The position numbers and the translations under genes were made by a program. The notes beneath the pieces were generated by a model. It was not told where the DNA came from and made no database searches. It saw nothing but the letters and a program-made list of their open reading frames with translations. 64,000 bases of DNA from positions 105,701-169,700 of the forward strand of contig NZ_FPAT01000006.1 of NCBI RefSeq assembly GCF_900116555.1, read 5' to 3'. This DNA is from Actinopolyspora lacussalsi subsp. righensis (GTDB lineage: Bacteria; Actinomycetota; Actinomycetes; Mycobacteriales; Pseudonocardiaceae). Positions within the stretch are counted from its first letter, which is position 1; every line of letters starts with the position of its first letter. Shown here in pieces: positions 9,286 to 17,855 of this stretch.

Positions 9286-9907
9286 GGCGTTCCCCCTACG
9301 GTGGTTGTGGTGAGTGAGGGAGCCCGCACCGGCACGGGCGGCGCTCCGATCACGACGATCACTTCGGGTGGTCGCAACGTTTCGCTGCGACGCGGCAGCG
9401 GACGAGTCGGATCGGCCCACGACGAAAATGTGACCGCGAACACACTCGACACTCCGAAGCGGACCGAGCGAGTGGGATCTCCCGTTTCAGAGGCCGACAC
9501 GCCCGGCGTGTCCGAGTGGCAGCGCGAAGAATCAGGGGTTACGCTTCGCCCACGAGTGACAACAGAATAGAGCGCGACCTGTCAGTGGAACCGAAGTTCG
9601 ACAAATCCGGACCAAATTTTCCACGATACGAAAATAAGGTTGTGTCGTCGAACGGTTGTTTTTCGTCGGTGAGTTGCCGGACTTCGGCCGCACCGATCAA
9701 ATTCCGGGACCGGACGAGACGTGGCGGGCCGAGCCGGCCACGAACCGTCGGCACGAGGGGATCGGCGTTCTCCCCGAGGCCGATACGGCACGAATCGAAC
9801 CACCCGCGTTCGGTCACGAAACCCCGCGCTCAACCGGTGAAACCCCACGTTCGACCACGGAGAACCCCGCGCGTTCGGCTATCGGAGCCTCGCGTCGGGC
9901 ACCCCTT
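9286..9907. other. Intergenic region with 21-bp tandem repeats
   Basis: No convincing gene is seen. The left part holds the upstream region of the BCCT gene. The right part, behind the phosphotransferase gene, holds the tandem repeat listed separately. Open frames in this stretch have unlikely composition and no ribosome sites. Confidence 0.5.
9797..9880. repeat. Four imperfect 21-bp tandem repeats
   Basis: Four head-to-tail units of exactly 21 bp (9797-9817, 9818-9838, 9839-9859, 9860-9880) share the pattern GAAACCCCGCGTTCGACC with a variable end. They end 27 bp downstream of the phosphotransferase stop codon. A period of 21 bp equals seven codons, but no gene covers them. Confidence 0.7.
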
Positions 9908-10834
9908 TCAACGGTAGGGCGACCACCGCACCGTGAAATCGCGCTCACGCATCGAACGCAACCGACGATAAAACTCTTCCGCGACAGTGGGATTACCGCG
10001 AAGATTCGGAAGTACACTCACGGTTATTTTCAGTTCGCGCAGGTCTCGCAATACCGAAAAACCCGACCAGTCGGTGACGTCGAACCCGTAGGCGTCCACG
10101 AGCTGCCGATACGCGAGCGGAGAACGTCCCAGTCGCAGATATCCCACCGCCATCGGCGTGAGATCCCATTCCGGAGGTCCCGCGCACAATGAGTCGAAAT
10201 CGCACAGCACCGGGCCGTTCGGGCCGACGATGACGTTGCCGAGGTGGGCGTCGCCATGCACCGTGCTGCGGGGGAGGACGAACTCCAGCTCGGAGAGCCG
10301 GTGCTCGACGTCGTCGCAGTGACGTTTCAGGAAATCCCGATCACTGCGGTCGAGTTCGTGCTCGCCCTCGGCGAGGCGGCGCCGGGCGTCGGCCATCGGT
10401 TGCCAACGCGGCGCCGAAGGCGGTTCCCCCAGCGCGTGCAGCTCGCGCAGCAGCTTGCCCAGGTCACTTCCCGTGGGTGCGACTCCGGAATCGGCGACTT
10501 CCTCCCACAGGGTGGCGATGTGGGCTCCGGTCCGAACGGGTTGGGGAACTCCCCGGAACAGCCGTACGGAGTCGATGCCGTGTTCGGCCAACCAGCTCGC
10601 GGCCTCGACCACGTTGTCCGCGCGGTAGGCCAGCGACGGCGACAGCACGATACGCACCACCACGGGGTGAGCACGCAGCAGGAAGACCCCGTTGTTGACG
10701 AACCGCAGCAGCCGCGCGCCGCGGTGGTCGAGCCCTGCCTCGGCACATATCTCGGCCAGTGCCGTTTCCAGTTCGGGCGGAATCTCGGCATCGTGTGCCG
10801 AGTTCGGCGGGAAAGTCATGTTTGCCGATGTCAT
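9908..10834 (-). CDS. Aminoglycoside phosphotransferase-like kinase
   Basis: A 308-residue protein of the APH/choline-kinase fold. The catalytic loop VHGDAHLGNV (near residue 193) and the metal-binding CDFDS with GPPEWDL (near 211) are intact, so ATP-dependent phosphorylation of a small molecule is likely; the substrate is unknown and an antibiotic role is not shown. The ATG at 10834 is one of two close candidates (the other at 10819). It begins 61 bp behind the XRE regulator on the same strand, so the two probably form an operon, an arrangement common in actinomycetes. Confidence 0.8.
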   Translation of the reverse strand: MTSANMTFPPNSAHDAEIPPELETALAEICAEAGLDHRGARLLRFVNNGVFLLRAHPVVVRIVLSPSLAYRADNVVEAASWLAEHGIDSVRLFRGVPQPVRTGAHIATLWEEVADSGVAPTGSDLGKLLRELHALGEPPSAPRWQPMADARRRLAEGEHELDRSDRDFLKRHCDDVEHRLSELEFVLPRSTVHGDAHLGNVIVGPNGPVLCDFDSLCAGPPEWDLTPMAVGYLRLGRSPLAYRQLVDAYGFDVTDWSGFSVLRDLRELKITVSVLPNLRGNPTVAEEFYRRLRSMRERDFTVRWSPYR

Positions 10835-10895
10835 GTTGTGTCTTTTCGATGTGGTCGAACCGGCATCCGCGCTCCGGCACCACCGGTAACCGGGC

Positions 10896-12278
10896 TCAAA
10901 CCGATCTCGCCTCGCGGAAGGTGCGGACCTGTTCGGCGAAATCACGCGCGTCCGGGTTCATGGTGTGTTTGGCCGCTTCCAGCTGCAAGGGTCGCAGCCG
11001 GTCGGGCACCCGCGCGGACTTGACCAGCGAACCGAGCTCCAGTGCCTGCCTGCCGACCTTGATGCCCTGCTGGACGTCGCCGGACCGCATGTGGTTGGTC
11101 GCCTGCATTCCCAGCATGAACACGTGGCTGCGCTGCATGTTCTCCCCGTACGACTGGTTGCTCTTGAGCGTCTCCGCGACGGCCAGCGGTGCGTAGCGCT
11201 CCGGGGTGAACTCGGCCAACGCGTCGTAGACCGAACCAGTCATGCCGTGCAGGTCGTTCTGGTCGAAGAACTTCACCCAGTCCGGCTCCTGATGGAGTTC
11301 GGCCCTGGCGAACTCGTCCTGGGTACGCCCCAACATCTTGCCGACCTGATCGGGGCGGTTGAGCATGCCGTAGGCCCAGCCCTCGTTGGCGCACATCACC
11401 GCGACCGTCAACGAGGACCCGGAGTCCTGCGCGGCGATCTGTCCCAGCTGGAACAGCTTGAGTGCTTCGTTGGGCTGCTGGTAGTGCAGGTAGACCCGCC
11501 CCATGCGGTAAAGCACGTTGGCGACCAGGCTGTCGTCGTTGGCCTGCTTGGCGAACTGCAGCGCCTTGCCGAAGTGGCTCCTGGCCGGGTCCATCAGCCC
11601 CATGTCGAACGAGGTCCACCCCGCGAGGCTGTGCATGTCGGCCAGCGAGACGAACAACCGCTGTTTGACGTGTTCGGCGCAGTCGGCGTGCAGCAGTTGC
11701 CTGGCCCAGTTCAGCTGAGCCACGACAGCGTCACGGCAAGTCCCCCCGCCGTGCCGGTAGTCCAGATCGCGCAGTGCCTTGGTCGCTGCCTGAATCTGTT
11801 GAACGTCGGTCATGCCGATACGCGACGGTGCCGGAGTCTGGGCACTGGACATCAGCCAGTCGCCTTCCTCCGCACCGAAGACAGAAGCCCCCATCGCAAC
11901 CGCCGCGGCATGGGTAAGAAACTTCCGACGCTTCACCGTCTCGTCCTCCTCAGCCGGGGAGCCACCGGTGTCCTGTTCGGTGGCCCTCACTGCCGTCGCC
12001 CCGTCATAGGCGAGGCCCATGTACCCCCTCGGGACGCCGAGACCATCCGCGATGCGGGCCAGCACGTCATAGGCGATGACCTGCCTGCCCTTGAGGATCT
12101 CCGAAACCTCGGACTGCGACTGGCCGGTCGCGGCGGCGATCTGACGCTGCGAAACACCGTGCTTGCGCAGCAGCTTGTAGATGTCGCTGATGTCGCGATT
12201 GGCCAGCGCTTGGCGCATCTCTCGTCCTTCCCAGACCTCGGGTGTAACGAGAGAGCCGTTGGAACCGATGGTGTTCAT
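10896..12278 (-). CDS. XRE family regulator with TPR-like C-terminal domain
   Basis: A 460-residue cytoplasmic regulator. Residues about 29-80 form an XRE helix-turn-helix (VSQRQIAAATGQSQSEVSEI, then ADGLGVPRGYMGLAY). A linker carries RRKFLTHAAAVAMG, which looks like a twin-arginine motif but lies in the protein interior, as in other members of this regulator type. The remaining 300 residues are helical repeats resembling TPRs (YRMGRVYLHYQQPNEALKLF). The architecture recalls actinomycete developmental and antibiotic regulators such as NsdA; that is a likeness, not an assignment. AGGGG stands before the ATG at 12278. Confidence 0.8.
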   Translation of the reverse strand: MNTIGSNGSLVTPEVWEGREMRQALANRDISDIYKLLRKHGVSQRQIAAATGQSQSEVSEILKGRQVIAYDVLARIADGLGVPRGYMGLAYDGATAVRATEQDTGGSPAEEDETVKRRKFLTHAAAVAMGASVFGAEEGDWLMSSAQTPAPSRIGMTDVQQIQAATKALRDLDYRHGGGTCRDAVVAQLNWARQLLHADCAEHVKQRLFVSLADMHSLAGWTSFDMGLMDPARSHFGKALQFAKQANDDSLVANVLYRMGRVYLHYQQPNEALKLFQLGQIAAQDSGSSLTVAVMCANEGWAYGMLNRPDQVGKMLGRTQDEFARAELHQEPDWVKFFDQNDLHGMTGSVYDALAEFTPERYAPLAVAETLKSNQSYGENMQRSHVFMLGMQATNHMRSGDVQQGIKVGRQALELGSLVKSARVPDRLRPLQLEAAKHTMNPDARDFAEQVRTFREARSV

Positions 12279-12499
12279 TTGAAGACCCCTCTAAGCTTCT
12301 CGGGCGTCGATCGCAGATTAAGGCTCCGCCCAACAGACGGTGAAGTCGACATCGAGACGTGGTGATCGGCGGGACCGAAGTCCGCTGACCGCTCATCGCG
12401 CGGTATGTCCGGTCGTCGCCCACCACCTAGCCAGCCGGCGCCGGTTCGTTCCAATCTAGACACCAGCAAGCAACCGAGCACCGAAAGGACATCCGCGAA

Positions 12500-12775
12500 G
12501 TGGATTCCTCCCAGCAGTCCGGCGAACCGGAATCGGTGGGCCCCGTCCCCCGACCGGAACACCGCCACGACGATTCCGGTGAGACCGCCGGGGCGAATCG
12601 ACTGCGGGTGCAGTGCCGGGGTGTGGACCACACTCCCCGGACCCTCGAGGTGCTCCTCGATAGGGACAGGGTGGTTCTCGCCGGACCGCCCGGCGCAACC
12701 GCGGCGGTGCCGACCGAGCGGGTCGGCCAACTCAGCTCCGCGCTGCGGTTCGCCGCTGATCAGGCGAGAAAGTGA
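12500..12775 (+). CDS. Small hypothetical protein
   Basis: A 91-residue acidic-to-neutral protein of unknown function. It starts at GTG 12500 with AAAGGA ten bases upstream. The N-terminal 35 residues are polar and probably disordered; the rest (RLRVQCRGVDHTPRTLEVLL, VVLAGPPG) could form a small beta-rich domain. It is divergent to the XRE regulator and followed 12 bp later by another small gene, so the pair is probably co-transcribed. Confidence 0.6.
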   Translation: MDSSQQSGEPESVGPVPRPEHRHDDSGETAGANRLRVQCRGVDHTPRTLEVLLDRDRVVLAGPPGATAAVPTERVGQLSSALRFAADQARK

Positions 12776-12787
12776 CGGTGACGTACG

Positions 12788-13126
12788 GTGGACGCGATCC
12801 TGGGACAGGTTCTGCGCAACGCGGTGTGGGAGCGACTCGATGTGCTTTCCGAGCTCGCGAACCGCGCTGATGCGTCGTCCCTGCTGTCCGTAGCGCGTTC
12901 CGAGATCCCGCGCCTCACCGCGGGGTGGCGGACGCTGCTGACCGCACACGAACCGGACGAACGAGGCAACTGCCCGGAGTGCTCGACCCGGTTGCGCCAG
13001 CGCAAGGCACCCTGCGCGGTGTGGCGCTCGGCCTACGAGCACCTGGTGGCCGGTGGCCTCGCACCCCGTCCCGCACGGCACCTGCGCCCGGCGCAGGCTC
13101 TGCGCCGAGCGGCGCCGGTGCCGTAG
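12788..13126 (+). CDS. Small hypothetical protein with CxxC-type metal site
   Basis: A 112-residue protein beginning at GTG 12788. The middle contains NCPECSTRLRQRKAPCAVW, whose three cysteines could bind a metal together with a histidine such as His96. The N-terminus (ILGQVLRNAVWERLDVLSEL) is helical. No known family is recognised. The gene follows the 91-residue gene by 12 bp, and both lie opposite the XRE regulator, which may control them. Confidence 0.6.
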   Translation: MDAILGQVLRNAVWERLDVLSELANRADASSLLSVARSEIPRLTAGWRTLLTAHEPDERGNCPECSTRLRQRKAPCAVWRSAYEHLVAGGLAPRPARHLRPAQALRRAAPVP

Positions 13127-13548
13127 GACTCGGCGGACTCGGTCACCGGATACCACCTCCCCCGAACTGGTTTCGGACCGAGTCACCGCCGGTTGACCGG
13201 TGGTCGGCATGACGTGCCCCCCGACCACGGCTATGCCGATCACCGGTCTCCCCCGTTTCCCCGAGCATCCTGTTTCCCCGACAGGGCTACGGCGCCGATG
13301 GGACGACGCCACGGTGGAAACTTCGGCCTGCCCAACAACTCCACAATGCCTTACAGCGTCACAAGGTGAAGACACGAACACCTTTTCGGACCAACGATTT
13401 CACCGAAAAGATCGTGCTCCCTCCAGACTTCCGCGAGCCGGTACCGACGTTACTCCCCTCCCCCGAACCGGTATCGGCTCGCGGATTCCAACAGCTCCGT
13501 CGTTGAGATACTCCGCTGCTCAACATCATCAACGACGACGGAGTCGAA

Positions 13549-13602
13549 CCGGGATTCCGGTACTCGTTTCCCCCCTGGCGAGTACCGGGATCCCGGTTTT
13601 TT
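13549..13602 (+). terminator. Strong intrinsic terminator
   Basis: An 18-bp stem with a single mismatch (CCGGGATTCCGGTACTCG against CGAGTACCGGGATCCCGG), a 12-base loop and a run of six T. Such a T tract is uncommon in DNA of this GC content. It lies 420 bp behind the nearest plus-strand gene. Confidence 0.85.
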
Positions 13603-13648
13603 CGAATATGGACAGTGGGACCCGCGCACGTGGTCGGGTAGCCGGCAC

Positions 13649-13735
13649 GTGAGTCGGCGCCTTGCGGCGTTGGGCCGGCTCTTGAGTAGCGACCTACGCG
13701 GCGAGCGGCCCGGCCTCGCAATGCATCCGACTCAC
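13649..13735. repeat. Palindrome related to the dispersed repeat
   Basis: The outer arms GTGAGTCGG and CCGACTCAC enclose GGGCCGGCTC/GAGCGGCCC, and the tip GTAGCGACCTAC is identical to the tip of the 7264 copy. The arms differ from the other copies, so it is either a diverged member or a sister family. Confidence 0.6.
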
Positions 13736-13812
13736 GCACCGGGGACACCCACGCTGTTCGGGGTATGACGGCTGGCGCGACTCCGTGACTCGGCCGTTAT
13801 AGCCGCTCACTC

Positions 13813-13869
13813 GGCGGAACCTCGCGCACGGCGGTGCCGACCGCGTGCATGGTGGGAGTTCGGCCTGCG
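13813..13869. repeat. Decayed copy of the dispersed repeat
   Basis: GGCGGAACCTC is joined almost directly to GGCGGTGCCGACCGCGTG and CGGCCTGCG, that is, the two ends and flank of the 7264 copy with the palindrome centre lost. This supports a deletion of the hairpin. Confidence 0.55.
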
Positions 13870-13912
13870 CTGGTGCTTGGGACTCGACTACTCGTCAGTG
13901 CTGCTGGCTCGG

Positions 13913-13934
13913 CGATTTCGCGAGAAATTGACGG
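13913..13934. repeat. 22-bp inverted repeat, copy A
   Basis: CGATTTCGCGAGAAATTGAC reads as GATTTC-GCGA-GAAATT plus a conserved GACG flank. Similar copies occur at 21236 and 25518. It stands 16 bp behind the stop codon of the PvcA-like gene. Confidence 0.55.
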
Positions 13935-13949
13935 CCGTCCCAGGCCGGG

Positions 13950-16900
13950 TCATTTGCGGCGCAGGCGGGCTCTGTCCCGCAGGGAGCCGTCCAGCAGGGC
14001 GCCCGGTGTACGTGCCCCGCGGGAAGGCAGCCGCGCGTACTGCGGCGGAACCATCATCAACGGCTGACTCGGCCCCAACAGCGGGGAGAACGCGGGCACG
14101 AATCCCTGGTCGATCAGCGATACCGCGAAGTCCACTGCGACGTATCCCCTGCTGTCGAGCACCCCGGTCCCCTGCCAGGGAAGCAACCCGGAACCACCCA
14201 GATAGGTGAAACCGCAGCGTCCCTTGGTCACGGCGCTCACGGTGAGCCTCACCCGGGGATCCAACAGTTTCTCGTAACCGAGTTCCTCGTCCACCTGCAT
14301 GGTGGACAGATAGCGGATCGCGTTGTGCCAGGCACGACGCAGCACCGCGACGCGCGCCTGCCGGAGCCGCGGCGAGAGCCGCGAGTCGCCGAAGTTGTAC
14401 ACGTCGGCGTAGACCCTTCGGGCCCAGCCGAACCGATCCGTGCCCGTGGGGGTCGGCACGGGCACGGAGTAGACCATGGACATCACCATCTCGCGGAACA
14501 GGTAGAGCGAACGCGCCACGCTCTCCGCGTCCGGCCCGACCCGCGCATCCGCCCGATCCCGCACCCGGTCCAGGGTGCGCAGTGGTTGATCGGTGATGTC
14601 GAGCCCGCGCAACGCGCTTTCCAGCGAACCTCGGAAGCGCTCGTACATGGCGGGGCGCCGGGCGGTCACCTCCCGACCGAGCCGTTCGGTGGCCAGTGAG
14701 TCGATCTCGCGGATGGACACGCAGTCGTCGAGTCCGACCAGGGAGGCGTATTCGCGCAGTTTGCGGGTGTACGCGGCCGTCACCGACGCCGGCCTGGGGC
14801 GAAAGTGCCTGCCGTCGGTGAGGATGTTGAAGCGCAGCCCGGGCGGGTGGACACCGCGCGCCGCCCGCTGCAGTTCGCGCAGTCGGATCAGCCCGCCCAG
14901 CTCGGCGATGTCCGGTAGCGGCCCGCACGCCTTCAGCCGGTTCAGCGACTGCTTGATCGGGAAACCCAGCAGCATCACCTCGACCGGCTCGTCGCGCGCC
15001 ACGAAGGAATCCGCGTCGCGGTGCATGTCCGCCAGCAGGTAGTTGGACCGCGATCCCTTGAGGAACTGCTTCCTGGTGAGCACGTGGTGCAGCGCCCCGA
15101 CGGTGCGCCGGGTCCGTTCGGCGGGGTCGGCGACCGGCTCGTCCGCCGCGAACTTCACCGTCGCGCCACGCGCGGTTCGGTCCGCGGCACGGTCGGCGTC
15201 GTCGAGCACGGATTCGATCATGGACTCGGTTTCCGCACGGGTCAGCCGGACCGCCCAGCGCCACGAACTGCGGTTCTCCCGCAACGATGCTATCTGGAGC
15301 TCTTCCAGGGAATGCGTGTTGGAGAGCACGGGCTGGGACCACGCGGAGCGGCGCCACGGGGAGGTCTCGAAACTGGAGATCACGGGCACGCCCCGATCCG
15401 GAACGGCGCGGGACTCGGCGGCGCCGTTCTCCCGACCGTCGCGTTGCCGGGGCAGATCCCCGCGCGGCGAGACCGCGACGGTCAGCACTCCGGAGAGCTC
15501 GATGCCCTTGGCGGCGGATTCGGTGTCGAAGATCGCCACGACATCGGTGTCGCCGAGTTCGCGCAATCGGCGGACGGTCCACTCGGTCGCGGGACCGGAC
15601 CCGGTGAGCGGAACCCGGATGAGGTCGGCCTCGGGAACCCCGGCGCGATCCAGTACGACTCGGGCGTGGTCGTAGTGCCGCTCGGAGCCCGGCACGCAGA
15701 ACACCACCCGGCCACCCGCGTCGCGGATGTCCCAGACGAACCTGGGCAGTCCCGATCCGACCTTGCCGGTGACCGGCGTGTTCAGCTCCGCGAGCTCGGC
15801 GGTTGGGGGGTCCCACACGGATTCGGCGAGGCGGTGGGACTCCCGGCTCCGGAATCGCAGTCCGCCCGCCCCGCCGGATTCGTCGGGGCTCGGCTCGGAG
15901 CGGCGGGGGTCGGACGGGTAATTCTCGGGGCGGGAAGCCTCCGACAAGGAGGCCTCCGGCAGGGAATCTTCCGGCAGGACGTTCTCCGAGCGGTGGGATT
16001 CGGGGCCGACGCCCCCGGGCCGGCAACGACTCGCCCGTTCCTCGCGTGGCAAGGAGCGCAGGACCGTCTCGACGTCCGAGCGGTTCCGGAACGGGTCGCT
16101 CCCGGCCTGTCCCGATGGGACCGTGCGTTCCGGCACCAGTCCGCACGATTCCAGGTCTATCACCACGGTCGGCTGGCCGAGCTCGCGGTTCCACCTGCGC
16201 AGCCGGGTGCGCTCCTGCACGGTGCGCAGCACCCGGCGAAGCAGCTCGTCCTGTTCGGCCGGGACGGTGTGCACGAAACCGCGCAGCGGATGGTTGCCGG
16301 ACAGCACATCGGCGCTGCCGGTTTCCAGATCACGCAGCTCGGCCGAGATCACCTGCCGCATCGCGGCGCGGAACTCGCCGCGACCCGCCCGGTCCCGCTC
16401 GCCGAACTCGGTCCGCTCGAACGTCGCGGACAGCTCCTGGAGCGTGCGGACCAGTTCGCGCACCCCGTCGCGCACCTCGGTCGCCGTGACCTCCCGGGCC
16501 TCGCGCACCGCGGTCTCCGGAGTCACGACGAACCGGCCGGTGGCCTGCGTCTCCGGCGAGAGTTCCACGGCGAGGTTCTCCACACGCGGTGTGAACAGCA
16601 TTCCCGGCGGGTTCTCCAGTGCGAGTCGGAAGGCCCGCAGCAGCGGCCGGACGAAGTGTTCCAGGAAGTAGCGCGACGCGCTCTCGCCGCGTTCGAAGCG
16701 GTTGCCCACCACCTCGCCCAGCAGGGGGTGCGGCAGCGTCGGACCGGTCCGCAGCAGGGTGGGTAGCCGGACGGCTATGGTCCCGCCGGGGAAGGCGGGG
16801 TGGGCGGGGGTCGGCTCACCCAGCGGAGCCACCGCATCGTCGGGAACGCGTGGTTCGGCCGTGGCGCAGTGCATCCGGATTATCGGGTCCTCTGCCGGCA

Positions 16901-17333
16901 TCCCGGCGAACCGGCTCCACGCCGATCCGGGACGACGAGCTCCGCCTTGTCGGACCCCGCCCCGCGGGAACGAGTCCCGCGGGGATCCGTACCGCGGGGG
17001 TTCGTGCCGCGGGGGTTCGTCCGGGGAAGAATCATCGGGGATCCTTTCGAGTGCTTCGGTGAGCAGCGCCAGCCATGCCGGATCACGGCGTCCACGGGTG
17101 AGACGCAGCCGGATCAGCGTCCGGTAGAGCTCCCGCCAGGTCGGGGCACCGCCCAGGGAGATCCCACTACCCGCCCGCTTCCCGACCAGCCGGACCGGAC
17201 CGTCGCGACCCGACAGACGCACCCCGTACTCGCCTTCGACGAGCACGGAATCGGCCCGGGCCACGTCTAGCGGCCACGTCCCGAACGGCGGTACTGTGTT
17301 TTCCTCGGGGCCAAGCCGGGACCGACCGTCCAA
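13950..17333 (-). CDS. Large fusion protein: decayed HAD-like domain plus isonitrile-synthase (DIT1/PvcA) domain
   Basis: A 1127-residue cytoplasmic protein from a TTG at 17333; AAGGAG lies seven bases before that codon. Residues about 770-1090 resemble the DIT1/PvcA/IsnA family, which makes isonitriles from tyrosine or tryptophan: GFPIKQSLN near 793, ILTDGRHF near 838 and PWQGTGVLD near 1055, where relatives usually have PWHG. Residues about 385-650 look like a HAD-like domain, but motif I reads VVIDLESCGL and the usual TGR-type motif II reads CVPGSER, so phosphatase activity is doubtful. The region 100-330 is not recognised, with an RPE-rich low-complexity stretch near 115-140. No PvcB-like oxygenase lies nearby. 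The family call for the C-terminus is by eye. Confidence 0.65.
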   Translation of the reverse strand: MDGRSRLGPEENTVPPFGTWPLDVARADSVLVEGEYGVRLSGRDGPVRLVGKRAGSGISLGGAPTWRELYRTLIRLRLTRGRRDPAWLALLTEALERIPDDSSPDEPPRHEPPRYGSPRDSFPRGGVRQGGARRPGSAWSRFAGMPAEDPIIRMHCATAEPRVPDDAVAPLGEPTPAHPAFPGGTIAVRLPTLLRTGPTLPHPLLGEVVGNRFERGESASRYFLEHFVRPLLRAFRLALENPPGMLFTPRVENLAVELSPETQATGRFVVTPETAVREAREVTATEVRDGVRELVRTLQELSATFERTEFGERDRAGRGEFRAAMRQVISAELRDLETGSADVLSGNHPLRGFVHTVPAEQDELLRRVLRTVQERTRLRRWNRELGQPTVVIDLESCGLVPERTVPSGQAGSDPFRNRSDVETVLRSLPREERASRCRPGGVGPESHRSENVLPEDSLPEASLSEASRPENYPSDPRRSEPSPDESGGAGGLRFRSRESHRLAESVWDPPTAELAELNTPVTGKVGSGLPRFVWDIRDAGGRVVFCVPGSERHYDHARVVLDRAGVPEADLIRVPLTGSGPATEWTVRRLRELGDTDVVAIFDTESAAKGIELSGVLTVAVSPRGDLPRQRDGRENGAAESRAVPDRGVPVISSFETSPWRRSAWSQPVLSNTHSLEELQIASLRENRSSWRWAVRLTRAETESMIESVLDDADRAADRTARGATVKFAADEPVADPAERTRRTVGALHHVLTRKQFLKGSRSNYLLADMHRDADSFVARDEPVEVMLLGFPIKQSLNRLKACGPLPDIAELGGLIRLRELQRAARGVHPPGLRFNILTDGRHFRPRPASVTAAYTRKLREYASLVGLDDCVSIREIDSLATERLGREVTARRPAMYERFRGSLESALRGLDITDQPLRTLDRVRDRADARVGPDAESVARSLYLFREMVMSMVYSVPVPTPTGTDRFGWARRVYADVYNFGDSRLSPRLRQARVAVLRRAWHNAIRYLSTMQVDEELGYEKLLDPRVRLTVSAVTKGRCGFTYLGGSGLLPWQGTGVLDSRGYVAVDFAVSLIDQGFVPAFSPLLGPSQPLMMVPPQYARLPSRGARTPGALLDGSLRDRARLRRK

Positions 17334-17855
17334 CGGGTATCTCCTTGCTCTTCCTCCGGCTGCGGGCGGAGACACCGAGCTCCGCGGTTCGAACCATCCG
17401 GTCCGGGGTACCGGATGGGAAGTGCCGGGGTTGCGGACAGCGATTCGTCTCGGTCAGACAACACCATGCGCCACCCCGAGATCGCGATAGTCAATCATCG
17501 AGTAATCGTGCGGGGGACGACCGGACCGGTCGGAGCGCACCGTCTCACGCTAGTGAGCGATCTTTTTCGCCGCCCGTGTGACGAGGTGCATAATCGCGTA
17601 ACGCGATCCGACTCGGGCGCTGGATCCCGCCGACGTCGGCACGGTTCGCCGGGCCGGCGGCAGCGGCGGTCGTGCGGACGAAGGATCACTGCTCACCCTA
17701 TCGACTGACACTCTGAAGGACCGCTCAGGAAGCATGATCGCTGTAAGAGCGCGAGACTAGGCAAGCCGTGCCGCTTGCCTGGCCGCTGGCGCCTGCGGCG
17801 CGCCTCGGACTCGGTCCGGGAAAACCTGGAGCTCGGATACGATCAAGGAGTCACC
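17334..17855. promoter_or_regulatory. Divergent control region between PvcA-like gene and TetR gene
   Basis: These 522 bases hold no gene. They separate two divergent genes that both use TTG starts with strong AAGGAG sites. A perfect palindrome at 17593-17607 is the clearest regulatory candidate. Confidence 0.55.
17593..17607. promoter_or_regulatory. Palindrome, possible TetR operator
   Basis: ATCGCGT-A-ACGCGAT is a perfect 7+1+7 dyad in the divergent region, preceded by GCATA. Its size and symmetry fit a TetR-family operator, and the TetR gene starts 250 bp away. Confidence 0.45.

Larger units (their letters stand above)
13127..13949. other. Non-coding stretch rich in repeats
   Basis: No gene is convincing in these 823 bases. 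They contain a strong intrinsic terminator (13549-13602), a 87-bp palindrome (13649-13735), a decayed copy of the dispersed repeat (13813-13869) and an inverted repeat near 13913. The DNA before the terminator has no open frame with a ribosome site and could encode a small RNA. Confidence 0.5.

Noticed and set aside
14300..16770. Long plus-strand frames opposite the PvcA-like gene
   Set aside because: They are antisense to a gene whose codon pattern and motifs are clear; no ribosome site or domain is seen.
13950..17333. IucA/IucC-like siderophore synthetase domain around residues 200-300 of the PvcA-like protein
   Set aside because: FLEHFVRPLLRAFRLALENP and VENLAVELSP recall the pattern of that family, but the histidine and glutamine motifs are missing; too weak to call.
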